From positions 1 through 33,833 of the forward strand of contig JADFDC010000025.1 in NCBI GenBank assembly GCA_018263115.1: a DNA stretch of 33,833 bases. The letters are read 5' to 3'. Positions 8,677-15,900 of this stretch are shown piece by piece. Each line of letters begins with the position of its first letter. Position 1 is the stretch's first letter. Source of the DNA: Thiobacillus sp. (lineage in GTDB: Bacteria; Pseudomonadota; Gammaproteobacteria; Burkholderiales; Thiobacillaceae). Position numbers and translations under genes: made by a program. The notes under the pieces are model-generated. The model had not been told where the DNA came from. It was given only the letters and a program-made list of their open reading frames with translations, and searched no databases.

Positions 8677-8901
8677 TCAATCAGGCCAGATGCGCTCAGG
8701 AAACAGTGTTGATGTATTGCCGGGGATGCCAGTGGAGCCTGGTTTCGCGGGTGTTCGTTTTTGCTCCGTCTTCTGGGGCGCCGCTGGTTTGTCAGCCGGT
8801 TTAGTTGCAACGACCTTGGCGGGCGCTGCCTTGGTTGCCAGAGCAGGCTTGCCTCGCGTCGCCTTGATGCTTGCCCGCAGTTTTTCGTCCAGTCTGCTCA
8901 T
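8677..8901 (-). CDS. mcdB: Alpha-type McdB, carboxysome positioning adaptor
   Basis: Small, low-complexity, basic protein of 74 residues, rich in Ala, Lys and Pro and probably disordered after the first 15 residues. It ends in FPERIWPD with an invariant-type C-terminal tryptophan (W72), the hallmark described for alpha-carboxysome McdB proteins. McdB binds the shell and stimulates the McdA ATPase so that carboxysomes spread over the nucleoid. The start codon overlaps the mcdA stop (ATGA), as expected for a partner pair. Identification rests on position, composition and the C-terminal Trp, since McdB proteins share little sequence. It is the last gene before the operon terminator. Confidence 0.8.
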   Translation of the reverse strand: MSRLDEKLRASIKATRGKPALATKAAPAKVVATKPADKPAAPQKTEQKRTPAKPGSTGIPGNTSTLFPERIWPD

Positions 8902-9542
8902 GTTCGCAATACCTCTTCCAATACCTGATCCATTTCCCGCGCAGCTTCACGCCCACGGGCTCCAAGTTGATACACACTCACGCCTTCCACGGCGGCGGTT
9001 CTGAATGCGGCGCGCCGCCTGACCATGCAGCCCAGGGTCGGGATGTCCAGGCTGGCCAGTGCCTGGCTCATCGCGCGCGAGAGCGCGCTGGCGGGCTCCA
9101 CCTGGTTCAGCACCAGCCAGGCACGCAGCCTGGGATTGCGTTCACGCGCCTGCCGCACCGCCTCCACCGTGCTGGCACCGGCCCACAAGTCCAGCGGCGA
9201 GGGGAGGATCGGAATCAAAACGACGTCCACCTTTTCCAGAATCCGTCCGGTGAGATCCATGTCCAGCGATGGCGGGCAATCGACGATGACGCGATTGAAG
9301 CGCCGGGCCATTTTCGACAGGGTGTCGAGGGGATCGTCGCCGATGGCGCACACCTCTGGCAGTGCTTCATCATCCGAGCGGTCAGCCGACCAGTCCATCC
9401 AATGCAGCACCGCGCCCTGCGGGTCGGCATCGACCAGCCCGGCCTTTTCCCTGCGTGCCAGCCCCGCCGCCAGATTGAACGCCAGCGTCGACTTGCCGCA
9501 GCCTCCCTTGAGGCTGGCCAGCGCAATCAGGCGTCCTGGCAC
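8898..9542 (-). CDS. mcdA: McdA, ParA-type carboxysome-positioning ATPase
   Basis: ParA/MinD-family ATPase of about 214 residues that would bind nucleoid DNA and, with McdB, position carboxysomes. The deviant Walker A box KGGCGKST lies at residues 12-19 with the signature lysine; VDADPQG (switch/A' motif) and VIVDCPPSLDMD (Walker B region) follow. Two starts are possible: a TTG at 9548, or the GTG at 9542 which I prefer because GGGA lies 6 nt upstream. It follows acRAF by 12 bp and overlaps mcdB by 4 bp. A chromosome or plasmid ParA role is unlikely, because no parB-like gene is present and the neighbours are carboxysome genes. Confidence 0.88.
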   Translation of the reverse strand: MPGRLIALASLKGGCGKSTLAFNLAAGLARREKAGLVDADPQGAVLHWMDWSADRSDDEALPEVCAIGDDPLDTLSKMARRFNRVIVDCPPSLDMDLTGRILEKVDVVLIPILPSPLDLWAGASTVEAVRQARERNPRLRAWLVLNQVEPASALSRAMSQALASLDIPTLGCMVRRRAAFRTAAVEGVSVYQLGARGREAAREMDQVLEEVLRT

Positions 9543-9554
9543 GATCAATCCCAG

Positions 9555-9818
9555 TCAACTGGCCAGATTCGAAGCGATGCTGTCCACTTCGGCCGAGAAG
9601 TCGTACTCGGCCTGCCCGATGCTGTCTCCCTGCGAGGCAACGCTGACGTTGACGTGAGTCTTGCCGAAATTCAGGTCGGGGTAATAGCCCGTGCGTTCGG
9701 ACAGCTCCAGCAGATCGTCCAGAAACTTGCGCGTCATTGCATAAGACCCAAATTCGAATCGGCGGGTCATGATGGCGGGGCGTTGCTGCACCTGCCAGTG
9801 GGTGTTTGCTTCAGCCAT
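9555..9818 (-). CDS. acRAF, pterin-dehydratase-like Rubisco assembly factor
   Basis: Protein of 87 residues with the pterin-4a-carbinolamine dehydratase fold (MTRRFEFGSYAMTRKFLDDLLELSERTGYYPDLNFGKTHVNVSV). The catalytic His-His-Pro signature of true dehydratases is replaced by Gly-Tyr-Tyr-Pro, so the enzyme activity should be absent. This matches the alpha-carboxysome Rubisco assembly factor (acRAF) encoded in many cso operons. It would assist form IA Rubisco folding or assembly in the cytosol. A strong AGGAGAAG ribosome site precedes the ATG, and the gene begins one base after the ferritin-like stop. Its presence implies that a carboxysomal Rubisco exists elsewhere in the genome. Confidence 0.87.
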   Translation of the reverse strand: MAEANTHWQVQQRPAIMTRRFEFGSYAMTRKFLDDLLELSERTGYYPDLNFGKTHVNVSVASQGDSIGQAEYDFSAEVDSIASNLAS

Positions 9819-9819
9819 G

Positions 9820-10260
9820 TTACTTCTCCTTTTCCGCAAGCTTGGCCAGCATGCGCTCCAGTTCCTGCAGATGTGCCTGCTCATCGGCCAGCAGTTCGGC
9901 GAACAGCCTGCTCGATGCTTCGTCCCGGCAACGCTGTGCGTAACGCAGCGCATCGTCATACAGCCTCACCGCTTCCTCTTCCAGATGCCAGTCAAAGGTC
10001 AGCATTTCCGCCATGTCGCGTCCCGGATGCACGGGTTGCAGCTGCGTGGCATTGGGTGCCAGGCCCAGCGTCAGCATGTGGCGGATGATCTTGCCGGCAT
10101 GCTCCAGTTCCTCCCCGGCCTCGCGGCGGAAGTGGTCACACTCCACGCCCATTCCCCAGCAACCGCACAGGTTCGATTGCGTGAGGTATTGCTGCACCAC
10201 GGACATTTCGTGGCTCAGCGCCTGGGACAGATAGCCGGCGATGCGGGGATGGGTCCACAT
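9820..10260 (-). CDS. Bacterioferritin-like diiron protein of the cso operon
   Basis: Ferritin-like four-helix protein of 146 residues. All six diiron ligands occur at the canonical bacterioferritin numbers: E18, E51, H54 (ELEH), E94, E127 and H130 (EQAH). The haem-binding Met52 of bacterioferritin is Leu here, so the dimer-interface haem is probably absent. Four cysteines cluster at 32-41 (C32, C34, C41) and 111, which is unusual for the family. Such genes recur in proteobacterial cso operons, but their role (iron storage, oxidase, redox balance) is not settled. A GGGAGA site precedes the ATG. It sits 23 bp after csoS1B and 1 bp before acRAF. Confidence 0.85.
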   Translation of the reverse strand: MWTHPRIAGYLSQALSHEMSVVQQYLTQSNLCGCWGMGVECDHFRREAGEELEHAGKIIRHMLTLGLAPNATQLQPVHPGRDMAEMLTFDWHLEEEAVRLYDDALRYAQRCRDEASSRLFAELLADEQAHLQELERMLAKLAEKEK

Positions 10261-10283
10261 GCGAGTCTCCCGTGATTCCGGAC

Positions 10284-10622
10284 TCAGCTGCGCCGCGTGG
10301 TGATCTCGCCGTCGCGTCCGCCGCCCGTCGCGGTCGGCCTGGTAGGCAGAACGTTTTCCACCTCGCCATGAACGCGCGCGATGATGTGCGCCGCGACCAA
10401 GCCGTCACCCACGCGCTCGCAGGCATCGGCCCCCGCGCGGACGGCGGCGTTGACTGCGCCTGTTTCGCCGCGAACCAGCACGGTGACGTAGCCGCCGCCG
10501 ACAAACTCGCGACCAATCAATCGAACCTCGGCGGCCTTGGTCATGGCGTCCGCCGCTTCGATGGCGGGCACCAGGCCACGGGTCTCGATCATGCCCAAGG
10601 CGATACCGGAAATTTCTGCCAT
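10284..10622 (-). CDS. csoS1B: CsoS1B, hexameric BMC shell protein with C-terminal tail
   Basis: Bacterial microcompartment (Pfam BMC) protein of 112 residues forming hexameric facets of the carboxysome shell. The BMC core (GIALGMIETRGLVPAIEAAD to HIIARVHGEVE) is nearly identical to the two other CsoS1 copies, but the C terminus is extended by about 14 residues (TATGGGRDGEITTRRS), as in the longer CsoS1B of Halothiobacillus. An AGGAGAA site lies upstream. Its central 128 bp (10379-10506) is almost identical in DNA to the other csoS1 copies while both flanks differ, suggesting gene conversion. Confidence 0.95.
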   Translation of the reverse strand: MAEISGIALGMIETRGLVPAIEAADAMTKAAEVRLIGREFVGGGYVTVLVRGETGAVNAAVRAGADACERVGDGLVAAHIIARVHGEVENVLPTRPTATGGGRDGEITTRRS

Positions 10623-10699
10623 TTCAATTCTCCTTCGATCTCAACAATTGCCTTGTGAAGTCAGGTGATGAGCCAACCGGCCTCCACCTTCCTTCACGT

Positions 10700-10996
10700 T
10701 CACGCACCCGGCGCCGTCGGCAGGATGCCTTCCACTTCGCCATGGACGCGGGCGATGATGTGCGCCGCGACCAGGCCGTCACCTACGCGCTCGCAGGCAT
10801 CGGCCCCCGCGCGGACGGCGGCGTTGACTGCGCCTGTTTCGCCGCGAACCAGCACGGTGACGTAGCCGCCGCCGACAAACTGGCGTCCGATCAGCCGGAC
10901 TTCAGCCGCCTTGGTCATGGCGTCCGCCGCTTCAATGGCGGGAACGAGCCCGCGCGTCTCAATCATGCCCAGTGCAATTCCAGATACATCAGCCAT
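10700..10996 (-). CDS. csoS1A: CsoS1A-type hexameric BMC shell protein
   Basis: Major alpha-carboxysome shell protein of 98 residues, single BMC domain, forming hexagonal tiles with a central pore. The first 91 residues are identical to those of the upstream copy at 11038-11334; only the C-terminal residues (TAPGA against KAGEA) differ. An AAGGAGAACTGAA ribosome site precedes the ATG. It lies second of three tandem csoS1 genes, corresponding by order to csoS1A of Halothiobacillus; the A/C naming is by position only. Confidence 0.95.
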   Translation of the reverse strand: MADVSGIALGMIETRGLVPAIEAADAMTKAAEVRLIGRQFVGGGYVTVLVRGETGAVNAAVRAGADACERVGDGLVAAHIIARVHGEVEGILPTAPGA

Positions 10997-11009
10997 TTCA
11001 GTTCTCCTT
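10719..11009. repeat. 291-bp near-perfect direct repeat, copy 1 (csoS1A)
   Basis: This stretch and 11057-11347 (offset 338 bp) differ at only two positions by my reading, both silent. The repeat covers codons 1-91 of the gene plus the ribosome-binding site. Confidence 0.92.
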
Positions 11010-11037
11010 CGTCAGGTCAGTTAAATCAATCAATGCC

Positions 11038-11334
11038 TCAGGCTTCGCCTGCCTTGGGCAGGATGCCTTCCACTTCGCCATGGACGCGGGCGATGATGTG
11101 CGCCGCGACCAGGCCGTCACCCACGCGCTCGCAGGCATCGGCCCCCGCGCGGACGGCGGCGTTGACTGCGCCTGTTTCGCCGCGAACCAGCACGGTGACG
11201 TAGCCACCGCCGACAAACTGGCGTCCGATCAGCCGGACTTCAGCCGCCTTGGTCATGGCGTCCGCCGCTTCAATGGCGGGAACGAGCCCGCGCGTCTCAA
11301 TCATGCCCAGTGCAATTCCAGATACATCAGCCAT
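11038..11334 (-). CDS. csoS1C: CsoS1C-type hexameric BMC shell protein
   Basis: First of three tandem csoS1 genes, 98 residues, a complete BMC domain of the hexameric shell tile. It is essentially the same protein as the next copy apart from the last five to seven residues. The ribosome site AAGGAG precedes the ATG by 7 nt. The 97-bp gap to csoS4B upstream holds three hairpins and is the largest gap in the shell-gene part of the operon, so higher expression of csoS1 than of csoS4 could be set here. Confidence 0.95.
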   Translation of the reverse strand: MADVSGIALGMIETRGLVPAIEAADAMTKAAEVRLIGRQFVGGGYVTVLVRGETGAVNAAVRAGADACERVGDGLVAAHIIARVHGEVEGILPKAGEA

Positions 11335-11347
11335 TTCAGTTCTCCTT
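11057..11347. repeat. 291-bp near-perfect direct repeat, copy 2 (csoS1C)
   Basis: Partner of 10719-11009. The identity stops abruptly within the last seven codons and just upstream of the Shine-Dalgarno sequence, which marks the conversion or duplication boundary. Confidence 0.92.
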
Positions 11348-11377
11348 TACAGGTCAAATAAAAGTTTTCTGCTACTA

Positions 11378-11453
11378 CCCCGTCAAACAGCGGGGACTGT
11401 TTCAATTCCCGTCTTGCGACGGGGCCAGTTTCTATTTCCCGTCTTGTGACGGG
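11378..11453 (-). promoter_or_regulatory. Three tandem hairpins between csoS4B and csoS1C
   Basis: In transcript order: CCCGTC-ACAA-GACGGG (11453-11438, inside the last csoS4B codons), CCCGTC-GCAA-GACGGG (11423-11408, a GNRA tetraloop) and CCCCG-8 nt-CGGGG (11395-11378). The first two lie in a 30-bp tandem duplication. No U tract follows any of them, so they look like RNA-processing or stability elements, or a weak attenuator, rather than terminators. Confidence 0.7.
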
Positions 11454-11692
11454 GCCCAGTGATCAATAATCCCGGCGATCGTCAGGTCGGTAAGCACCCT
11501 GAAATCACCGGCCGCATACCGCGCGGCGGAGCCGCTGACGGTGAATACCCATTTGCCCGGCGGCACGCCCACGGGGTCGCATGCCACGCTGCGGTTGCCA
11601 TTGGCGTCGGTCAACACGCGCAGCGACATCGTCTTCAGACCGCCGATGCGGCGGGTTGCAACCAGGTCGGATTCGACTTGCAGGATGTCCAT
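11432..11692 (-). CDS. csoS4B: CsoS4B, pentameric shell vertex protein
   Basis: Protein of 86 residues of the EutN/CcmL (BMC-P) family, which caps carboxysome vertices as pentamers. It begins MDILQVESDLVATRRIGGL, contains DPVGVPPGKWVFTVSGSAAR (the conserved pore-side segment) and ends DLTIAGIIDHWAP. Start and csoS4A stop overlap as TGATG. The last codons and stop lie in the first of the duplicated hairpin units, so the C-terminal SQDGK may derive from that repeat. Confidence 0.94.
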   Translation of the reverse strand: MDILQVESDLVATRRIGGLKTMSLRVLTDANGNRSVACDPVGVPPGKWVFTVSGSAARYAAGDFRVLTDLTIAGIIDHWAPSQDGK

Positions 11693-11967
11693 CAGGATTT
11701 CTCCTCACCCCTGGCGTTATCCGGCGCCCAGTGGTCGATGATGCCGACGATGGTCAGGTCCGACGGAAATTCCTTGGTGCCCGCGGCTTCCCGCGCGGCC
11801 GAAGAACCCACGCAGATCACCCAGTCGCCCGGGATGCAGCCAATCGCATCCACCGCCACTTGGCGGCCGCCGCCCACCTTCTCGCGCACCACCAGCAGCG
11901 GCCGGTGGCCAAGTTCCGCGATGCGGTTGGTGGAGACCAGCGTCTTTTCCACTTGCATGATCTTCAT
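11692..11967 (-). CDS. csoS4A: CsoS4A, pentameric shell vertex protein
   Basis: Protein of 91 residues, BMC-P family, paralogue of CsoS4B. It starts MKIMQVEKTLVSTNRIAEL, carries IGCIPGDWVICVGSSAARE and ends DLTIVGIIDHWAPDN. Pentamers close the twelve vertices of the shell. The gene starts one base after csoSCA stops and its own stop overlaps the csoS4B start, so the three are probably translationally coupled. Confidence 0.95.
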   Translation of the reverse strand: MKIMQVEKTLVSTNRIAELGHRPLLVVREKVGGGRQVAVDAIGCIPGDWVICVGSSAAREAAGTKEFPSDLTIVGIIDHWAPDNARGEEKS

Positions 11968-11968
11968 C

Positions 11969-13522
11969 TCAATTCACCTCTTCGATCGGGCTGCCTGTTG
12001 GCAGGTCCTGCACCGAGAGCCAGCAGGCCAGCAGACCATTGGTGACCAGGTCCGGGTAACGGGCCTCGATGGCTTCGCGAACGCGGCGGGCCTTGGCTGC
12101 CGCGCGTTCGCGCGCGCCGGGCACCTTGGCGTCGTAGCGGTAGTGGATGGCGATCGGGATGGGCAGGCCATGTTTCACGTTCAGCCCCTTGAAAATCTTG
12201 ATGCCCACGTCCATGTCGCCCGCGCCTTCTTCCACCGTATGCAGGTGGGCGTAATAGGCCACGTTTCGCATCTGCACTTCCTCGAATCCGTCGCCCACGC
12301 TGATGTAGCGTTCGGCATGACCAATGTCGGGGTAACGCTCGCCGTAGATTTCCTGCACATACTCGATCTGCGAAAAATTGTTGATCAGCAGGTTGGCGAT
12401 CAGCCGGCGCATGCCGTCGTGCGGCTCACCTTTTCCGGCGCCCCAGCCCGTGGTCGCGCTGGCCTTGCGGATCGCGTCGTACACGGCCGCGCGCGCGGTA
12501 TCGGCGGACTGGTTGAGCGTGGCTTCGTACAGCGCCATGTTGTCGACGAATCGATAGGCCGACAGCTCGCCCGTCGAATCGGGAACATGCACCTTGATCG
12601 CGTCGGTATCCGTGTCCACGCCGATCAGCAGAATGTCCGTGCTGGCGCCGCAGCAATAGGCGTTCTCAATCGCCTGGCGGAACTGCTTGAGCCGTTCCAG
12701 CGCCGCATCGATGGCCTTGCTTTCGTTGCTGCCGTGCGCCGCGCAACCCTCGTGCGCGGGGTCCGAAGAACTGGTGTGGTACACCGCGATCTTGAGATAG
12801 CGGGTCCCGGCATCCGCCGTGGTGGGCACGCCTTCGCGGAAGCGGCGCAGTTCCGTCGCGCCCCAGTGGCGCACGTCGGTTTCCACGTCGAACAGCGCGC
12901 CGGCGTAGGCCTTGCGGCGGGTGAGCGATGTCAGCGGCAAGCGCAGGATGTAGCGTGACAAGCCCTTCAGGCGGCCGTCGGCGCAGGGGCTGATGTCCAC
13001 CGCATGAAAGCCGCAATCGAGGAAAAAGTTGCGCGCGTCCTGAACCACTTCGAGCTGGGCCTTGATGTCGCGTGCGAACTGGTCCACCGCCGCCTTCAGC
13101 GACTCGAACGCGCAATAGGCATACAGGTGTTTCAGATCGAGCCCGGCCACCCAGGCGTCGTCCAGAATGCCTTGCGGCAGCGGGTAACCCAGCCGTTCAC
13201 GGGCGATGGCCTGCGCGCGCGCCGGGAAATCGTCCAGGTGCTGCACCGCGGAAAGCGCGCGCAAGGCGGGAACGATGGCATCAAAGCGGCCCTTCACCGA
13301 ATCCTCGCAGTGCGCGAGCCGGGCATTCATCTGGCGATCGACCAGCGTGTGACGCAGGCCCTGGCCGTTACCGCGCGCGGCGATTGCCGGTTCCTCGCCC
13401 TCCGGCGTCCGCGACGGCAGCGATCCGGTGGACGTGCCCAGTCCATACGGCGCGCTGGCAGCCGGGTTCTGTGCACGCTGCGCGGAGCGGGCGCGTAGGG
13501 CGTAGGCATTGCGCGTGTTCAT
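11969..13522 (-). CDS. csoSCA: CsoSCA, carboxysomal beta-type carbonic anhydrase
   Basis: Carbonic anhydrase of 517 residues that converts bicarbonate to CO2 inside the shell. The zinc ligands are visible as C180 (in ISPCADGRLKG, with the catalytic pair D182/R184), H249 and C260 (YHT...GCAAHG), each shifted by +7 from C173, H242 and C253 of the Halothiobacillus enzyme. The N-terminal region (MNTRNAYALRARSAQR, disordered, basic) corresponds to the segment shown in that species to bind Rubisco. The C terminus ends GSPIEEV as in homologues. It starts 3 bp after csoS2. All key residues are present, so it should be active. Confidence 0.97.
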   Translation of the reverse strand: MNTRNAYALRARSAQRAQNPAASAPYGLGTSTGSLPSRTPEGEEPAIAARGNGQGLRHTLVDRQMNARLAHCEDSVKGRFDAIVPALRALSAVQHLDDFPARAQAIARERLGYPLPQGILDDAWVAGLDLKHLYAYCAFESLKAAVDQFARDIKAQLEVVQDARNFFLDCGFHAVDISPCADGRLKGLSRYILRLPLTSLTRRKAYAGALFDVETDVRHWGATELRRFREGVPTTADAGTRYLKIAVYHTSSSDPAHEGCAAHGSNESKAIDAALERLKQFRQAIENAYCCGASTDILLIGVDTDTDAIKVHVPDSTGELSAYRFVDNMALYEATLNQSADTARAAVYDAIRKASATTGWGAGKGEPHDGMRRLIANLLINNFSQIEYVQEIYGERYPDIGHAERYISVGDGFEEVQMRNVAYYAHLHTVEEGAGDMDVGIKIFKGLNVKHGLPIPIAIHYRYDAKVPGARERAAAKARRVREAIEARYPDLVTNGLLACWLSVQDLPTGSPIEEVN

Positions 13523-13525
13523 CGA

Positions 13526-15835
13526 TCAGCCCCTCGCTCCGCCGGACACGGTGATTACCGCGCCCTTGCCGGCATTGCCGCTGCTGCCCGTCACCCTGGC
13601 AAGGGGCACTTCGGGGCGTTCCAGTTCCTTGTTGGCGCGCGCGCCGCCTCCCATGACGCGGGAAGCGCCGCGCAGGGTGGGGTTGCGGCCCTGCGACCAG
13701 CGGCCTTCTGTTCCGGTCACCTGGCCGCTGCGCGCCCAGTCGTCGCCGGTGATCTGCGGGCCGGCTTCGCGGCCTTCGCCCGTGATGCGATTGCCCTGAG
13801 TTTCCGCCGGCATGGCGGCAGCCATCTGCATCGGTGCGCGCATCGGTCCGGATTCGTTGGTATAACGAAACTCGGGCGTGCCCGACACCAGGCCCGCAGC
13901 CATGTTGACGGGGCCGGTGATGCGGCCGGCGCCGCCGTAGCCCGTGCCGGTGATGCGGCCGCTTGCTTCGCGCGCTGGAGAAACCACGCTGAACGATTCG
14001 GGGCGCGGCTCGGCCGGTTTCATGTTCATGGCCATGGCGCGCGGCTGCGAAGCAGCCCTGAAACGCGAAGGCATGTTCTGCGTTGCATTGTCATTCGCAT
14101 GGCTGCAACCGCAGTGCGCCTCGATGGCTTCGGCGCCAGCGTAGGGTGTGCCGCTAATGGCGAGCGTGCTGCCATGCTCGTTGCCGGTTACGCGCGTGGT
14201 GCCGCTGACCATGGTGCCGGAAACCGGCAGGCCGTGCGGCGTCTGACTCACGCCCACCTTGGTGGCGGCGGAAGAAACGACATCGGGAGTGCTCGAACAG
14301 GACTCTGCAAAATGTTCCTGACCGAAATACTCGGTTCCGGTGACGGGTTGGCACCCCCCGTGATCGTCACCGGTCAGCTTTGGGCCTTGCGCCAGGCCTC
14401 CCATGCGGGTGCCGGTCAGGGCACGGCCCGCCAGGGTATGCATCATCGACGCCTTCTCCGGCGCGCCGCCGCACAGCGCACCGCGCGCGTACTGCGAACC
14501 CGTCACGCGTTGGCAGGAGCCGGGCTCGTTGCCGGTCACCTTTTCCGTGCGATCCACCAGATTGCCGGTGATGCGCTGGCCGTCGCGGCTGGTGTCGATG
14601 CCCACCTTGGCCGGCGCAGGCGCAGGACGCGTGTTGCAGATGGACTGGAACTGTTCGTTCGACAGATATTCCGTACCGGAAACGCTGCGGCACGATCCGG
14701 CTTCGTCGCCGGTTACCTTGCGCGAACGGCCGACCTCGGTGCCCGAGATCGAGCGGCCAGCAAGGGTGTGCGTCAACGCAACCTTGGCCGGTCCGTTGAT
14801 GGTCAGGCGCGACACGCCCGCATCGGCATACTGCGAACCGGTAATGGTCTGTTTCGCGCCGGGCTCCGCGCCCGTCACTCTGTTGATGCGTGATTCGTCG
14901 CTACCGGTAATGGTCATGCCCTTGCGCTCGGTGGCGCCCACGCTCACTTTTTCCGGGCGGTTCATCAGACCCTTGCCCTGGCAGAAGTCGGCGAATTTTT
15001 CGTTGCCCAGATATTCCGTGCCGGAAATCGTCTTGCAGCTTCCGGATTCGTCACCGGTCACCCTGGAGGAACGGCCCACTTCCGTGCCGCTTACCCACTG
15101 TCCGCGGCTGGTGGCGCTCATGCCAACCTTGCGGGCCGAGGCTTCCGGTTTGCTGGCGCAAAAGGACTGAAACTGTTCCGAGCCGATGTATTCCGTACCG
15201 GTAATGGCGCGGCAACTGCCCGATTCGCTGCCTGTTACGCGGGACTTGCGTTCCACCTGCGTGCCGGTAACGGTCTGGCCCGACAGCGTCGTGCCGGTTT
15301 CCACCTTGGGCGGCGCATCGCCTTCAGTGGGGCGAACGCGGCCGCTGGGGCGGCTGGGCGTGGCATCGCATTTGCCGTTGGTGCACAGCTCGGCGCGGCG
15401 CTTGCGCGCGATGTCGCGGCCGCTCATCTCTTCGCCGTTTGTAGAACGGTAGCCACTGGTTTTCTGGGGCACGGCGGCCTTGCCCTGGCTGGACAGTGCG
15501 CGACGGCGTTCGCGGCAAAGCTGGCGCACCGTGCCGGCCTCGTCGCCCAGCGCGGTGGGGTTTTCATCGGCCATGGCGCACAGCGTGTCCAGTTGCGCCT
15601 CATCCGCAGAGGCGCTGCCCGATTCCCGGGCGGGCGCGGTTTCGATGGCAGGCGCGGCGCTCGCAGCCGGGGTCGAAGTCAAGCTCGGTGCGGCGGCGGC
15701 CATGGTTTTGGCGCTCACCATGCCCAGGCCCTTCTTGCCGCCCTGGGCAAGCATGGCCCGGCGGGCGCGGGCCAGGTCCTTGCCACTCAGACCGGCAAGG
15801 CCATCCGCGCTGCTTGTTGCAAATTGTTCTGGCAT
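13526..15835 (-). CDS. csoS2: CsoS2, carboxysome assembly scaffold
   Basis: Disordered repeat scaffold of 769 residues that links Rubisco to the shell. By eye it has three N-type basic repeats (about 17-38, 104-124 and 138-158, pattern ArARRAxLxxxGK), which in Halothiobacillus bind Rubisco; seven M repeats beginning near K177, K236, K296, K351, K410, K461 and K526 (VTGDExGSC...TGTEYxG); and a C region (about 615-769) of ITGtgy/VTGTE units ending VTGSSGNAGKGAVI then a GGARG tail, the shell-anchoring end. The ATG at 15835 has AAGGAAG upstream; an open frame to 15883 adds no domain. It is the first gene of the operon, with no cbbLS before it. Confidence 0.96.
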   Translation of the reverse strand: MPEQFATSSADGLAGLSGKDLARARRAMLAQGGKKGLGMVSAKTMAAAAPSLTSTPAASAAPAIETAPARESGSASADEAQLDTLCAMADENPTALGDEAGTVRQLCRERRRALSSQGKAAVPQKTSGYRSTNGEEMSGRDIARKRRAELCTNGKCDATPSRPSGRVRPTEGDAPPKVETGTTLSGQTVTGTQVERKSRVTGSESGSCRAITGTEYIGSEQFQSFCASKPEASARKVGMSATSRGQWVSGTEVGRSSRVTGDESGSCKTISGTEYLGNEKFADFCQGKGLMNRPEKVSVGATERKGMTITGSDESRINRVTGAEPGAKQTITGSQYADAGVSRLTINGPAKVALTHTLAGRSISGTEVGRSRKVTGDEAGSCRSVSGTEYLSNEQFQSICNTRPAPAPAKVGIDTSRDGQRITGNLVDRTEKVTGNEPGSCQRVTGSQYARGALCGGAPEKASMMHTLAGRALTGTRMGGLAQGPKLTGDDHGGCQPVTGTEYFGQEHFAESCSSTPDVVSSAATKVGVSQTPHGLPVSGTMVSGTTRVTGNEHGSTLAISGTPYAGAEAIEAHCGCSHANDNATQNMPSRFRAASQPRAMAMNMKPAEPRPESFSVVSPAREASGRITGTGYGGAGRITGPVNMAAGLVSGTPEFRYTNESGPMRAPMQMAAAMPAETQGNRITGEGREAGPQITGDDWARSGQVTGTEGRWSQGRNPTLRGASRVMGGGARANKELERPEVPLARVTGSSGNAGKGAVITVSGGARG

Positions 15836-15900
15836 GACGCTTCCTTTTGCAGAAATCACTATCCGGAATCCCTGGCGAGACATCCCGCCAGACGGTTCTG

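Noticed and set aside
11459-12958. 499-aa plus-strand open frame opposite csoSCA and csoS4
   Set aside because: Antisense shadow; csoSCA, csoS4A and csoS4B on the minus strand have all diagnostic residues.
14043-14098. Possible programmed -1 frameshift in csoS2, as known in Halothiobacillus
   Set aside because: A GGCTGC-TTC-GCAGCC hairpin lies near the M/C junction after CGT TTC AGG, but there is no proper X-XXY-YYZ heptamer and no early stop in the shifted frame that I could confirm.
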